Part shown: positions 55,446 through 64,000 of the stretch, piece after piece
Layout of the letters: every line of letters starts with the position of its first letter
How positions within the stretch are numbered: position 1 is the first letter of the stretch
NCBI RefSeq assembly: GCF_900116225.1
Contig: NZ_FOZZ01000003.1
Span: 186,001 to 250,000 of the forward strand
Source: Sphingobacterium wenxiniae
GTDB lineage: Bacteria; Bacteroidota; Bacteroidia; Sphingobacteriales; Sphingobacteriaceae
Length of the DNA stretch: 64,000 nt
Direction of reading: 5' to 3'
Notes under the pieces: model-generated
Databases searched by the model: none
The model's input: the letters and a program-made list of their open reading frames with translations, nothing else
Told to the model about the DNA's origin: nothing
Made by a program: the position numbers and the translations under genes

Positions 55446-55811
55446 TTAGTTTGCCGTATCTGCTGGTGCAGATGTAACAGGAGCTTCTGCTTCCGGAGCT
55501 GCCGTATTGTTGTTTAAGTTCAATGGTGAAGTTTGTTGTGCTGGTGCATTGATTTGGTCACTTAGCCCTCCTCTTGCTCCGCCGCCTGCTGATGGGCCTA
55601 AAATATTTATAGCCAAACAGAACACCATTAGCGCAATGGCCAATCCCCAAGTTCCTTTTTCCAAAAAGTCACCAGTACGCTGAACGCCCATCAAATTGGA
55701 ACTTCCAGCAAATCCTGATGACAAACCTCCTCCTTTTGGGTTCTGAATCAACACGATAAATGCCAATAGAATACTTACTAATACAATCAGGATAATTAAA
55801 AACGTTTGCAT
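55446..55811 (-). CDS. secG: Preprotein translocase subunit SecG
   Basis: A 121-residue SecG with two transmembrane helices (about 2-24 and 53-73), the NPKGGGLSSGF loop and a long Ala/Pro/Thr-rich C-terminal tail common in Bacteroidota. Part of the SecYEG channel. It is 12 bp after the TPR-protein gene. Confidence 0.95.
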   Translation of the reverse strand: MQTFLIILIVLVSILLAFIVLIQNPKGGGLSSGFAGSSNLMGVQRTGDFLEKGTWGLAIALMVFCLAINILGPSAGGGARGGLSDQINAPAQQTSPLNLNNNTAAPEAEAPVTSAPADTAN

Positions 55812-55823
55812 TTCTTTATTTTG

Positions 55824-56852
55824 TTAATATAATTTTTCTTCAAGATTTTTGATTTGGGTCGCAAAATACGATTTTTTTTCTGGAAACTTCAAAATTAATT
55901 TTTTATACACTTCAATCGCTTTGACATACATGGCTTGATCAACGTAGATATTTGCCAACGTTTCTGTCACCAAATCAAACTGCTCTTCGGAGCTTTTCCG
56001 TGCTTTATTTTCCCCAGTCAGCTGATCCGGCAGTGGGGGCTGTATCTGCGGCTCTTCACGAATAAAGCGCTCAATAAGCTCTGTCGTTTTATCGACACGA
56101 GAATATTGCACTTCTTTCTTTTTCACTTCCTCACTCAGCTTATCCTCCGGATTTTGCAAACGAAAGATATTTTCGCGTATTTGCTGATCCAAGATAACCT
56201 CATCTACTTTCGCTGCATCAAAAGGTGCTTTATCGGCCACAGGAAGGTGAGGGCTCGCAAAAGGCTGGTAGGTATCGGCGTGCTCCAGACGGGTTTTATG
56301 CAGCCACCAACGAAAGCTATAAGGCATCAGTTCATCGTTGTACAAGCTGACATTTTCCTCCTCTTTGTCCGGGTCCGAAGTCGTCTCCTCCATTTCATCA
56401 GCAACCTCTTCCTCCTCTATATGCTTATGAAGTGCAAAATAATCGCCTCCACCAATCGCCTCGTGCATAAGCGTTTCGAGAGAAGCCTCATTTTCCTCGT
56501 GTTCTACTGGCTCCTCTTCCAAGGGCGTCATCTCCTCTTCGAGTATTTCTTCCACAACCGTATCCTCAAAAGGCACATAATCATCATCCACAATCTCTAT
56601 TTCAGAGGCCTTTTCAACAGGCTTATGGATATATTCCTGTAGCCAAGTAGGGTTTCGTGCGAGCAACACAGCTGATGCAGAAACCACATCCGTATCCTCT
56701 TCCATCGCCTTTTTGCGTTCATACGCAAAATGCAAAGGCTGAGAATAGGGGTATTTCGATAAAAGCTTATCAAAATCTTCCTTTGTCAATGCCCCTGGGT
56801 TAACAAGCGCTTGATGAAATAATGTCGTTAATGCTACATTTTGAGACTCCAT
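55824..56852 (-). CDS. TPR-like hypothetical protein of the lptE-secG run
   Basis: A 342-residue, very acidic protein with no signal peptide. A short N-terminal helical region (LTKEDFDKLLSKYPYSQPLH) and a C-terminal tetratricopeptide-like segment (DQAMYVKAIEVYKKLILKFP) flank a long Glu-rich linker (about 90-170). Conserved in gene order between lptE and secG in Sphingobacteriaceae; function unknown, though TPRs suggest protein contacts. Confidence 0.78.
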   Translation of the reverse strand: MESQNVALTTLFHQALVNPGALTKEDFDKLLSKYPYSQPLHFAYERKKAMEEDTDVVSASAVLLARNPTWLQEYIHKPVEKASEIEIVDDDYVPFEDTVVEEILEEEMTPLEEEPVEHEENEASLETLMHEAIGGGDYFALHKHIEEEEVADEMEETTSDPDKEEENVSLYNDELMPYSFRWWLHKTRLEHADTYQPFASPHLPVADKAPFDAAKVDEVILDQQIRENIFRLQNPEDKLSEEVKKKEVQYSRVDKTTELIERFIREEPQIQPPLPDQLTGENKARKSSEEQFDLVTETLANIYVDQAMYVKAIEVYKKLILKFPEKKSYFATQIKNLEEKLY

Positions 56853-56867
56853 ATCGCTACTTATTTT

Positions 56868-57386
56868 CTACCAGTTAGCAAAGGCTTTATTATAAATATC
56901 CTCCGTCAACAGATTGATGATTTCCTTGGTGATAGTTTCCTCCTGACTTTGGATCATACCCGAGAACTCCCTAAATTGGGAAAAGCTCTGTTCAAAGCTA
57001 CTTTCACCGGTCTCGTCCAGTTGGTTGGTGTATTTCACCCGTACGGTGATGGTCAAACGGTTCATCGCTGCACGATCGGTATTGGCTTCTACCGCTACCG
57101 GAGCGATATCATAACCGGTAATCATCCCCTCAAACATAGCATGGGCATCTCCATCTACCTGACTCAGGCGCGATTGGCTACGGATACGTTCTTTCAGTGC
57201 CTCTGTGAAATTCTGACTCAAAGGTGTATAAACCAAAGGAGCAATGTTCTCGAAAAACTGTACATTCACCGTCTTCATATTCTCGGGAATAGACCCTCCT
57301 GTAAAGCTATACTTTACGCCACAACTTTGCCAAGTCAAACAGATGACCACAACTATACACCAAAAACGGAGGAAAACCTTTTGCAT
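56868..57386 (-). CDS. lptE: LPS-assembly lipoprotein LptE
   Basis: A 172-residue lipoprotein (lipobox Cys22 in TWQSCG) of the Bacteroidota LptE family: YSFTGGSIPENMKTVNVQFFENIAP then TEALKERIRSQSRLS. It would plug LptD at the outer membrane during LPS insertion. It starts 7 bp after the sigma-54 regulator, same operon. Confidence 0.88.
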   Translation of the reverse strand: MQKVFLRFWCIVVVICLTWQSCGVKYSFTGGSIPENMKTVNVQFFENIAPLVYTPLSQNFTEALKERIRSQSRLSQVDGDAHAMFEGMITGYDIAPVAVEANTDRAAMNRLTITVRVKYTNQLDETGESSFEQSFSQFREFSGMIQSQEETITKEIINLLTEDIYNKAFANW

Positions 57387-57393
57387 AGTATTA

Positions 57394-58656
57394 CTAATCT
57401 AAATTTAAGTCTTTTATCTTTCTATATAAAGTACGTTCCGAAATACCCAATTCCTGTGCTGCAGCTTTACGTTTCCCTTTATGTTTTTTCAGGGCTTTTT
57501 TAATCAAGTCAGATTCTTTATCTACTAAAGAGAGGGATTCTTCCACTTCCTCAGCATCCTGTGCTTCATATGACATGAAATCCGGGGTATTGCTGTTTTC
57601 ATTAGGATTTCGAATGGTGATTGTCGGTTTTGTGCCTAATTCTTCACTTAAGTACGCCGGTGCAGGACGTACCTCGTCATACAGTTGGTTGATATATGGG
57701 GAGTTTTGTTCGAATGTCCCGGCATTGACACCTTTCTGTATAAGCTCGACAACCAGTTTCTTTAAATCTACCATATCCTTTTTCATATCAAAAAGAACCT
57801 TGTATAGCAGATCTCTTTCAGAAAAATCTTCTTTTGCGCTATCCTTCACAAAAACAGGCAGATTAGAGCCAACTTGCTCGGCTGGAAGATATTTAGCCAA
57901 TATAGTTGCATCCACGACACGCTCTGTCTCCAAAACGGCAATTTGTTCAGCAATATTTTTCAATTGACGCACATTACCCGGCCAATTATACTGCATCAAC
58001 AATTCCTGCGCATCAGGTGTCAATTGTATACCTGGAGAACGATATTTGTCTGTAAAGTCTACGATAAACTTCCGAAACAACAAATTAATATCCTCTTTAC
58101 GTTCCCGCAAAGATGGAATACGCAACGGCACGGTGTTCAAACGGTAATACAGGTCTTCTCTGAATTTACCTTTTTTTACCGCTTCATACACATCCACATT
58201 TGTTGCGGCAACGACACGAACATTAGTTTTCTGAACTTTGGAAGATCCTACACGGATATACTCTCCGGTCTCTAATACACGGAGCAAGCGAGCTTGTGTT
58301 CCCAAAGGTAGCTCGCCAACCTCATCCAAAAATATAGTTCCTCCGTCAACCACCTCAAAGTATCCTTTACGTGCTTCATGCGCACCAGTAAACGAACCTT
58401 TTTCGTGGCCGAATAATTCGGAATCAATGGTACCTTCTGGAATAGCACCACAGTTGACTGCAATAAAAGAACCGTGTCTGCGCGCACTCAGTTGATGAAT
58501 AATATGCGAGAAAACTTCTTTACCTGAACCACTTTCTCCTTGAATCAAAACAGAGATATCCGTTGGAGCCACCTGCTTTGCTACATCGATAGCCCGATTA
58601 AGCAACGGCGAATTTCCAATAATACCAAATCTGTTTTTTATATCTTGAATATCCAT
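57394..58656 (-). CDS. Sigma-54-dependent Fis-family transcriptional regulator
   Basis: A 420-residue enhancer-binding protein with no receiver domain. The AAA+ domain begins near the N-terminus: Walker A GESGSGKE, sigma-54 contact loop GSFTGA (a variant of GAFTGA), Walker B GGTIFLDEVGELP, and a GNVRQLKN motif. A linker with coiled helices leads to a Fis-type helix-turn-helix (KAAAQELGISERTLYRKI, about 396-413). The lack of a receiver domain suggests control through expression or partner proteins. Heads the lptE-TPR-secG operon. Confidence 0.93.
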   Translation of the reverse strand: MDIQDIKNRFGIIGNSPLLNRAIDVAKQVAPTDISVLIQGESGSGKEVFSHIIHQLSARRHGSFIAVNCGAIPEGTIDSELFGHEKGSFTGAHEARKGYFEVVDGGTIFLDEVGELPLGTQARLLRVLETGEYIRVGSSKVQKTNVRVVAATNVDVYEAVKKGKFREDLYYRLNTVPLRIPSLRERKEDINLLFRKFIVDFTDKYRSPGIQLTPDAQELLMQYNWPGNVRQLKNIAEQIAVLETERVVDATILAKYLPAEQVGSNLPVFVKDSAKEDFSERDLLYKVLFDMKKDMVDLKKLVVELIQKGVNAGTFEQNSPYINQLYDEVRPAPAYLSEELGTKPTITIRNPNENSNTPDFMSYEAQDAEEVEESLSLVDKESDLIKKALKKHKGKRKAAAQELGISERTLYRKIKDLNLD

Positions 58657-58660
58657 GTTT

Positions 58661-58755
58661 TAGTATTGAGTATAGTGTATTAAGTAGTGAGATTTATACG
58701 ACACCAATCAAATGACATCTTAATTCTTCGCAATACGCAAATCTCATTACACAAT
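58661..58755. repeat. Short interspersed GTATTGAG repeat, miaB to sigma-54 regulator spacer
   Basis: TTAGTATTGAGTATAGTG...GTGAGATTT near the regulator start faces AAATCTCATTACACAATACTAA at the miaB side, giving inverted ends. Same word family as 54818-54930 and 62536-62600. Confidence 0.6.
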
Positions 58756-58756
58756 A

Positions 58757-60190
58757 CTAATCAACTATTTTACCAATCAAAGTAGCGGAGGTACAACGCT
58801 CTGCCAATACATTGACATACTGTCCCGGTTTGAAGCGAGTATCTACAGGAAATACCACCATCGTATTTTGGTCATTTCTACCACAGTAGTCTTCATCCGA
58901 CCGCTTAGAAAAACCTTCGATCAACACTTTTTGGACTTTGCCTATAAAATTTTGCGCACGATAGAGGCTGTGTTCCTGTTGCTTATTTACAATCTCGGTC
59001 AATCGTCTTTTCTTTACCTCTTCCGGCACATCATCGGCATAACGTTTCGCGGCTAATGTTCCCGGACGTTCCGAATACGCAAACATATATGCGAAATCGT
59101 ATTTCACATAATCCATCATAGACAATGTTTCCTCGTGCTCCTCTTCTGTTTCCGTACAAAAGCCGGTAATCACATCCGTTGAGATAGCACATTCCGGAAT
59201 GATCCGACGGATTGCATCTACACGTCCCATATACCACTCACGGTCATAGGTACGGTTCATCAAGTCCAACACGCGCGAATTTCCAGACTGCACGGGTAAG
59301 TGTATATATTTACAGATATTCTCGTAACGTCCCATAGTGTACAACACCTCGTCCGTAATATCCTTTGGGTGGGAGGTTGAAAAACGAACACGAAGTTCAG
59401 GGCTAACCTCTGCCACCATGGCTAACAATTGAGCAAAATTCACCGCTGGAGCTGGTTCTTCACCTTCTGCCACAGGTTTTGTATATTTATAAGAGTCTAC
59501 ATTTTGTCCAAGCAACGTCACTTCACGATACCCTGCATTGAACAAATCTTGTGCCTCCTGAACAATAGATTGATAATCACGACTACGCTCTCTTCCCCGA
59601 GTAAACGGCACAACACAAAACGAACACATATTATCACACCCACGCATAATAGATATGAATGCCGTAATACCGTTCGAGTTCAGACGAACAGGGCTGATGT
59701 CAGCATAAGTTTCTTCGCGGGAAAGCAATACATTGACAGCTTTCGTTCCGTCATCTACCTTATCGATCAAGTTTGGAAGGTCACGGTAAGCATCTGGTCC
59801 AACAACCACATCTACCAACTTCTCTTCTTCTAAGAATTTCGATTTCAAGCGCTCTGCCATACAGCCCAACACCCCGACAATCATACCCGGATTTTTTGCT
59901 TTGGCAGACTCAAATTCTTTTAATCTATTACGGACACGCTGCTCCGCATTCTCACGAATAGAGCACGTATTGATAAACACCACATCTGCATCTCTATAAT
60001 CACGCGTTGTTTCAAAACCATTGTCCAACAGAATGGATGCAACAATCTCACTGTCAGAAAAATTCATCTGACAACCATAGCTTTCGATATACAGTTTTCG
60101 GCCTGTAGACTTCCCTGTAGGAAGCATGTCTAAAGCCTCACCTTGGCGAGATTCATCGTGTGTTTTTGTGGTATGTTGTAATTCTATCAT
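58757..60190 (-). CDS. miaB: tRNA-2-methylthio-N6-dimethylallyladenosine synthase MiaB
   Basis: A 477-residue radical-SAM methylthiotransferase. N-terminal UPF0004 domain cysteines are in YGCQMN, NTCSIRE and GCMAER; the radical-SAM CxxxCxxC is in [12 protein letters not shown]; a C-terminal TRAM domain follows. It modifies A37 of tRNAs reading U-starting codons. ATG 60190 is preferred to a TTG four codons upstream. Confidence 0.96.
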   Translation of the reverse strand: MIELQHTTKTHDESRQGEALDMLPTGKSTGRKLYIESYGCQMNFSDSEIVASILLDNGFETTRDYRDADVVFINTCSIRENAEQRVRNRLKEFESAKAKNPGMIVGVLGCMAERLKSKFLEEEKLVDVVVGPDAYRDLPNLIDKVDDGTKAVNVLLSREETYADISPVRLNSNGITAFISIMRGCDNMCSFCVVPFTRGRERSRDYQSIVQEAQDLFNAGYREVTLLGQNVDSYKYTKPVAEGEEPAPAVNFAQLLAMVAEVSPELRVRFSTSHPKDITDEVLYTMGRYENICKYIHLPVQSGNSRVLDLMNRTYDREWYMGRVDAIRRIIPECAISTDVITGFCTETEEEHEETLSMMDYVKYDFAYMFAYSERPGTLAAKRYADDVPEEVKKRRLTEIVNKQQEHSLYRAQNFIGKVQKVLIEGFSKRSDEDYCGRNDQNTMVVFPVDTRFKPGQYVNVLAERCTSATLIGKIVD

Positions 60191-60202
60191 AGCTTCACTC
60201 AA

Positions 60203-60525
60203 AAGATTACAAAGTTACGAATAAAAACTTATTATAATGCCACTTTGGCAGAGGTTGACCAAAATTTAACAAGATGGACAAGTAACCCCTACAAGCCTCG
60301 TCCTCATTTTGTGGTCCTCTCTCTTAATCCCTCTCCCAAGGAGACCAATTAGCTTACGATCCAGTTAGACAGGTAGCAAACTATACGCTCCCTCTTCTTT
60401 GCTGTGCCTCGCGGAGCCTCGGTTCAGGCGAGGGCTCTGAAGAGAGAGCTGGGGTGAGGATAAAAAAAGACTTCCGAAGTTTTTTGAAACTTCGGAAGTC
60501 TATGCAGTCTCCTAAATATGAATGA
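60203..60525. other. Intergenic region with GC-rich repeat and ompA terminator
   Basis: No gene is convincing. A GC-rich block (about 60390-60460, GCTGTGCCTCGCGGAGCCTC...GAGGGCTCTGA) looks like a dispersed intergenic repeat; 26650-26700 shares short words with it. Its apparent reading frame is composition-driven. The ompA-like terminator lies at 60468-60501. Confidence 0.4.
60468..60501 (-). terminator. Intrinsic terminator of the OmpA-like gene
   Basis: On the minus strand AGACTTCCGAAGT pairs with ACTTCGGAAGTCT and is followed by TTTTTT, 25 bp after the stop codon. Confidence 0.85.
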
Positions 60526-61221
60526 CTAATTTCTTGAAGCTTCAGCCTGTGCTTCTTTGACCATTTGGTCACCAGCCACGATAACAATCTCTACACGACG
60601 GTTTTCAGCACGACCAGCATCTGTATCGTTCGATGCAAGTGGCTCAGAATAGTTTTTACCTTGGGTTTTGATTCTTCCTCCATTCAAACCTTGTGAGACC
60701 GCATAAGATTTTACAGAAGCAGCACGAGCTTCTGAAACTTTCTGGTTAGCGGACAAAGAACCAACGTTATCCGTATGTCCGATTACCAAAATTTCAGTTC
60801 CCGGCTCCTTATTTAAAGTCTCTACCAAATTCGCAATATTGGTTTTTGCAGTCGACTTCAATGTTGAACTGTTAAAATCAAAAAGGATGCCCTCATCAAA
60901 TTTCACGATGATTCCTTCATCTGCTTTGATTACCTCCGCTCCTGCTACAGTATTTTCTATTTCACGAGCTTGTCTATCCATTTTTTTTCCGATCAGACCA
61001 CCTGCAACACCTCCAATCGCGGCACCAGCAATAGCTCCTACTGCTGTATTTCCAGCTTTACCTCCAATTAAGGCACCAAGACCAGCACCCGCTGCCGTAC
61101 CAATGGCAGCACCTTTCGTCGTGTTACTACTGTTTTGTATTGTTGAGCAACTTGCAAACAACATTACTGATGTTGCTACAGATAGACCATAAACCGCTAA
61201 TTTTCTATTCATCTTCATCAT
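60526..61221 (-). CDS. OmpA-family lipoprotein with glycine zipper
   Basis: A 231-residue lipoprotein (Cys25 in FASCST). A glycine-zipper segment (about 35-85, GAAIGTAAGAGLGALIGGKAG) precedes an OmpA C-terminal peptidoglycan-binding domain (about 100-220; HTDNVGSLSANQKVSEARA, GKNYSEPLASN, RRVEI). Anchors the outer membrane to the wall. Flanked by a terminator. Confidence 0.92.
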   Translation of the reverse strand: MMKMNRKLAVYGLSVATSVMLFASCSTIQNSSNTTKGAAIGTAAGAGLGALIGGKAGNTAVGAIAGAAIGGVAGGLIGKKMDRQAREIENTVAGAEVIKADEGIIVKFDEGILFDFNSSTLKSTAKTNIANLVETLNKEPGTEILVIGHTDNVGSLSANQKVSEARAASVKSYAVSQGLNGGRIKTQGKNYSEPLASNDTDAGRAENRRVEIVIVAGDQMVKEAQAEASRN

Positions 61222-61309
61222 GATATGCTAATTTCTTTTTAGAGGTATAAACAAAGCGAATGCCAAAAAAGCTTAAAGAGCGTTAAGGGTTCGCTCTTGT
61301 TTCATTTTT

Positions 61310-62074
61310 TTATCTTTCCTGTGGCTGAATATCTACTTTAGGCAGACGCTGTGAGCGAGGACGGCCATTTTTTTCCCAGCTTTCAAAAGAATTCTTTACG
61401 TAATCCATAAAATCATACTGCCCCCATCGCTGTACCATGGCATATGAAGGGCGGTATAGGTCCAAAAAAGACTGCAATTCGTCCTCATCCACGCCTTCGA
61501 TTAAGGCTCCAACACTTGTTTTATTAAACACGCGGTCTACCTGCGATTCTTCAAGTTCTCTATCCATGAGCTTAGCAAATCGTTTTGCATTTTTGGCATC
61601 TCTGCCGAAGAGGTTATAAAGTGCTGTAGCTGGGCTATTCAAATACGTGCCAACAGAATTTTTACCGCCATTGTATACACCTTTTTTACGGTAATCATCG
61701 AGCATATCACGCATTTCTGCTTCTTTGCTCATCCTACTGACCACAATGGTTTCGAGGGTCATGCCCGCCTGCATCTCAATAAGAATGTCGTTCTCCGTGA
61801 ATAACAGGGTTTTCACAGGGCCATAGCCTATTTTAGAAAAAGACAAGCTATCGCCTATGGACGCTTCAATAATAAAGACCCCAAAATTATTGGTTTGTAC
61901 CTTTTTATTGGTACGTAAGTTCGTGACATTCACTTCTCCAATCCTTGAGCCACCACCTTTTTCCACTACAATTCCGGAAACGCCGCTCATCTGCGCAAAA
62001 GCCCTATCTGGTAGCCATAACAATAGTAACAGACAACCGACCAACGCACCTATATGTTTTTTCTTTAAATACAT
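61310..62074 (-). CDS. Carboxypeptidase-regulatory-like domain protein
   Basis: A 254-residue secreted protein (signal ends AFAQ, about 28) with a carboxypeptidase-like regulatory domain (about 32-105; SGIVVEKGGGSRIGEVNV, FSKIGYG) and a helical C-terminal half with no recognised family. Such proteins are common and mostly uncharacterised in Bacteroidota. Lies between the OmpA-like lipoprotein and a small cytoplasmic protein. Confidence 0.78.
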   Translation of the reverse strand: MYLKKKHIGALVGCLLLLLWLPDRAFAQMSGVSGIVVEKGGGSRIGEVNVTNLRTNKKVQTNNFGVFIIEASIGDSLSFSKIGYGPVKTLLFTENDILIEMQAGMTLETIVVSRMSKEAEMRDMLDDYRKKGVYNGGKNSVGTYLNSPATALYNLFGRDAKNAKRFAKLMDRELEESQVDRVFNKTSVGALIEGVDEDELQSFLDLYRPSYAMVQRWGQYDFMDYVKNSFESWEKNGRPRSQRLPKVDIQPQER

Positions 62075-62139
62075 TTGTCTAAAATTAACAAATCTTTAGA
62101 CTACCCGCATGTTAAAAAGTTTTAAATCACTCGTTAACA

Positions 62140-62532
62140 TTATTTATAAGGGTAGAACACAAAATTCGCCCCTTCGGGGACAATTACAAAGAGGCACATA
62201 AAATCATTCGGCTTTTTAAAGCTCTTAATAAATGCCTCTTTACGCTCCTCTTTAATTAATCCTCGGTCTATAAATTCCTCCAAAGAGCTTACATTGATGC
62301 TCCATTGGGTGTTTAGTTCATTTTTGTCCAACAACAGTTCGCCGACACTGACTTCATGCTGATGTGCGATAAATATAGGGTAAAGGGTATATCCTTCCGC
62401 CATCATCTCTGTTGAGACCTCTTTTATCGATTCGCTATAAAAATCCAGATCGACTTTTAAACTTTTCAAGGGACTATTGGCCTTCGGATCCTCCGAGGCA
62501 CCTGCTTTTCCCATTAAATCTTCTATATCCAT
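62140..62532 (-). CDS. Hypothetical cytoplasmic protein
   Basis: A 130-residue acidic protein without signal peptide or transmembrane helix, starting MDIEDLMGKAGASEDPKAN. I do not recognise a family. The longer upstream frame (to 62610) runs through the interspersed repeat and is rejected. Confidence 0.7.
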   Translation of the reverse strand: MDIEDLMGKAGASEDPKANSPLKSLKVDLDFYSESIKEVSTEMMAEGYTLYPIFIAHQHEVSVGELLLDKNELNTQWSINVSSLEEFIDRGLIKEERKEAFIKSFKKPNDFMCLFVIVPEGANFVFYPYK

Positions 62533-62535
62533 CCT

Positions 62536-62600
62536 CTTTGAGTATTGAGTACAAAGTATTGCGTATAGAGACCATATATAATCTCTAATCTTGCTAACAG
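62536..62600. repeat. Short interspersed GTATTGAG repeat upstream of a hypothetical gene
   Basis: GAGTATTGAGTAC...GTATTGCGTATAGAGACC words directly before the start of the 62140-62532 gene, shared with 54818-54930 and 58661-58755. In all three cases the repeat abuts a start codon on the minus strand. Confidence 0.5.
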
Positions 62601-62620
62601 TACATAACAAAAAATATCAT

Positions 62621-62677
62621 CGTCATTGCGAGGCAACGACCGCAGAAGGCAGCTGCGAAGCAAACCAATCTGATGAC
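62621..62677. repeat. Degenerate GTCATTGCGAGG-family repeat
   Basis: Begins CGTCATTGCGAGGCAACGAC and contains GCTGCGAAGCAA and CCAATCTGATGAC, a degenerate relative of the palindrome at 21831-21906. Confidence 0.55.
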
Positions 62678-62679
62678 AA

Positions 62680-64000
62680 TTAACTACCCTTCAACGCCAA
62701 TAGCACCACATTTTCCACATGTTGGGTATGCGGGAACATATCCACAGGTTTGATCCGCACAACATCATATTTTTCCTGCAACAGCGCCAAATCCCGGGCT
62801 TGCGTGGCAGCATTACAACTCACATACACCACTTTTGCCGCTTCCATCTCCAGAATACGCTTGACCACATCTTCGTGCATCCCTGCACGAGGAGGATCTG
62901 TAATCACGACATCTGGCTTTCCATGTTCATCGATAAAATCTGCAGTCAGCACATCTTTCATATCACCGGCATAGAACTTTGTATTGCTAATACCATTGAT
63001 TTCCGAATTGATCTTTGCATCTTCAATAGCCGAAGGCACATACTCGACACCCACGACCTCTTTAGCTGATTTCGCTACGAAATTCGCAATAGTTCCTGCT
63101 CCTGTATAAAGATCATAAACCAATTCATTACCCTTCAAATCAGCGAAGTCACGTGTAATCTTATATAACTCATACGCTTGTCTGGAATTTGTTTGATAGA
63201 ATGATTTTGGCCCTACTTTAAATTTCAACCCTTCCATTTCTTCGTATATGAAATCACGACCCTTATAGGTATGTATATCTTGATCGAAGATGGTATCATT
63301 TCGTTTTTGGTTAATGATATACAACAACGATGTTAATTCTGGAAAATTTTGGTTTATATAATCCATCAATGATTCCACCTGTCCTTCCTCAGGATAGGCA
63401 AATACCACAATCACCATCACCTCGCCAGTGGAAGAAGTACGGATAATCAAGTTCCGTAAAGCACCTTCATGCGCTCGTAAATCATAGAAAGATATACCTT
63501 CACCAACGGCAAAATCCCTTACCTTATTACGAATTGTATTAGATGGATCTTGTTGTAGATAGCAATGGTCAATATCCAGAATTTTATCAAATCGTCCCGG
63601 CACGTGAAAACCTAATGCATTCAGATCTTCTGGTTTCACTTCTTCGTCTACTGACGTCAACCAGCGTTTATTAGAAAAGGTAAACTCCAATTTATTTCTG
63701 TAATATTCAGTTTGACCGGATGCCAAAATAGGCTCCATAGCAGAAGTATCGACCTTGCCCAGACGCTTCAACGCATTATCAACCGATTGCTGCTTAAAAT
63801 GTAGCTGCGCTTGATAATCCATGTGCTGCCATTTACACCCCCCACAAGTGCCAAAATGTGGACAAAACGGATCTATACGGTATTCCGAAGCTTGTTTCAA
63901 AGCTGTCACCCGGCCCTCAGCAAAGTTTTTTTTCTTGCGCATCAATTCCACATCAGCTACATCGCCCGGAACAGCCCCTTCAATAAAAAGCACCAATTCA
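62680..64000 (-). CDS. rlmD: 23S rRNA (uracil-5-)-methyltransferase RlmD-type, cut at window edge
   Basis: At least 438 residues; the N-terminus continues beyond the window. The visible part starts at the end of the TRAM domain. It has the iron-sulfur cysteines in CPHFGTCGGCKW, methyltransferase motifs LYTGAGTIANF and ITDPPRAGMH, and the catalytic YVSCNAATQARD. RumA/TrmA family, m5U of 23S rRNA. Exact target (U747 or U1939) cannot be assigned. Confidence 0.9.
   Translation of the reverse strand, partial: ELVLFIEGAVPGDVADVELMRKKKNFAEGRVTALKQASEYRIDPFCPHFGTCGGCKWQHMDYQAQLHFKQQSVDNALKRLGKVDTSAMEPILASGQTEYYRNKLEFTFSNKRWLTSVDEEVKPEDLNALGFHVPGRFDKILDIDHCYLQQDPSNTIRNKVRDFAVGEGISFYDLRAHEGALRNLIIRTSSTGEVMVIVVFAYPEEGQVESLMDYINQNFPELTSLLYIINQKRNDTIFDQDIHTYKGRDFIYEEMEGLKFKVGPKSFYQTNSRQAYELYKITRDFADLKGNELVYDLYTGAGTIANFVAKSAKEVVGVEYVPSAIEDAKINSEINGISNTKFYAGDMKDVLTADFIDEHGKPDVVITDPPRAGMHEDVVKRILEMEAAKVVYVSCNAATQARDLALLQEKYDVVRIKPVDMFPHTQHVENVVLLALKGS

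Noticed and set aside
55935..56642. 235-residue plus-strand frame opposite the TPR-protein gene
   Set aside because: Antisense shadow of a Glu/Lys-rich coding sequence; the minus-strand gene has conserved context and protein-like composition.
60381..60587. 68-residue frame with TPALSSEPSPEPRLREAQ-like translation
   Set aside because: Such translations are typical of a GC-rich intergenic repeat, and it overlaps the ompA-like terminator.
1..64000. CRISPR arrays, rRNA and tRNA genes
   Set aside because: No regularly spaced direct repeats, no rRNA-like sequence and no cloverleaf-like tRNA sequence were recognised on reading; a covariance search was not possible.

Overview
This window reads as a chromosomal segment of a Bacteroidota bacterium, most likely family Sphingobacteriaceae (Sphingobacterium/Pedobacter-like). 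The evidence is the SusC/SusD locus, a DUF6266 protein, MbnP-like and FadL-type outer-membrane proteins, TAnnTTTG-type -7 promoter boxes, few Shine-Dalgarno sites, and the housekeeping run miaB - sigma-54 regulator - lptE - TPR protein - secG - groES - groEL. No rRNA, tRNA or CRISPR array was recognised.

Region 1 (about 1-12,850) looks like an integrative mobilizable element. It has a tyrosine integrase at the left edge, an RteC-family regulator split over two frames at an A AAA AAG heptamer, a small ORF plus nucleotidyltransferase pair, an excisionase-like helix-turn-helix protein, a candidate oriT, and a MobA/relaxase/coiled-coil mobilization operon. No conjugation (tra) genes are visible. 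Its cargo (6.2-12.3 kb) looks like a copper-acquisition locus. It holds two paralogous small membrane-anchored proteins with a C-x9-C-x3-C motif, a Met/His-containing lipoprotein, a TonB-dependent receptor with OprC-like CxxxM and HxM motifs, an MbnP-like lipoprotein and an MbnH/MauG-like diheme lipoprotein.

Region 2 (13.1-20.2 kb) is the most interesting part: an apparent chaperone-usher pilus locus of an unusual Bacteroidota type. The order is AraC-family regulator, two homologous pilin-like proteins, a PapD-like chaperone, a two-domain protein whose C-terminal half resembles the pilins (candidate tip adhesin), and a 936-residue usher-like outer-membrane protein. A strong 17-bp hairpin separates the pilins from the assembly genes.

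Region 3 (20.3-25.6 kb) is a probable flavin-based electron-transfer operon: ankyrin protein, DUF2271 protein with a TGAS candidate flavinylation site, PepSY/diflavin reductase, and ApbE flavin transferase. Region 4 (25.7-36.1 kb, minus strand) holds a DUF6266 protein and a fucose-type polysaccharide utilization locus (SusC, SusD, GH29, GH95).

Region 5 (36.4-46.8 kb) is mostly core metabolism and envelope genes: a PLP sulfhydrylase-type enzyme, tpx, a FadL-like porin with an SGNH lipoprotein, an OsmC-family protein, uvrA and small membrane proteins. Region 6 (46.8-53.1 kb) is an RND efflux system whose pump and outer-membrane factor are fused into one 1521-residue protein with an internal lipobox, preceded by its membrane-fusion lipoprotein. 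Region 7 (53.1-64 kb, minus strand) is housekeeping: groEL/groES, secG, TPR protein, lptE, sigma-54 regulator, miaB, OmpA-like lipoprotein and rlmD, which is cut by the window edge. Short intergenic repeats are scattered through regions 3 and 7.
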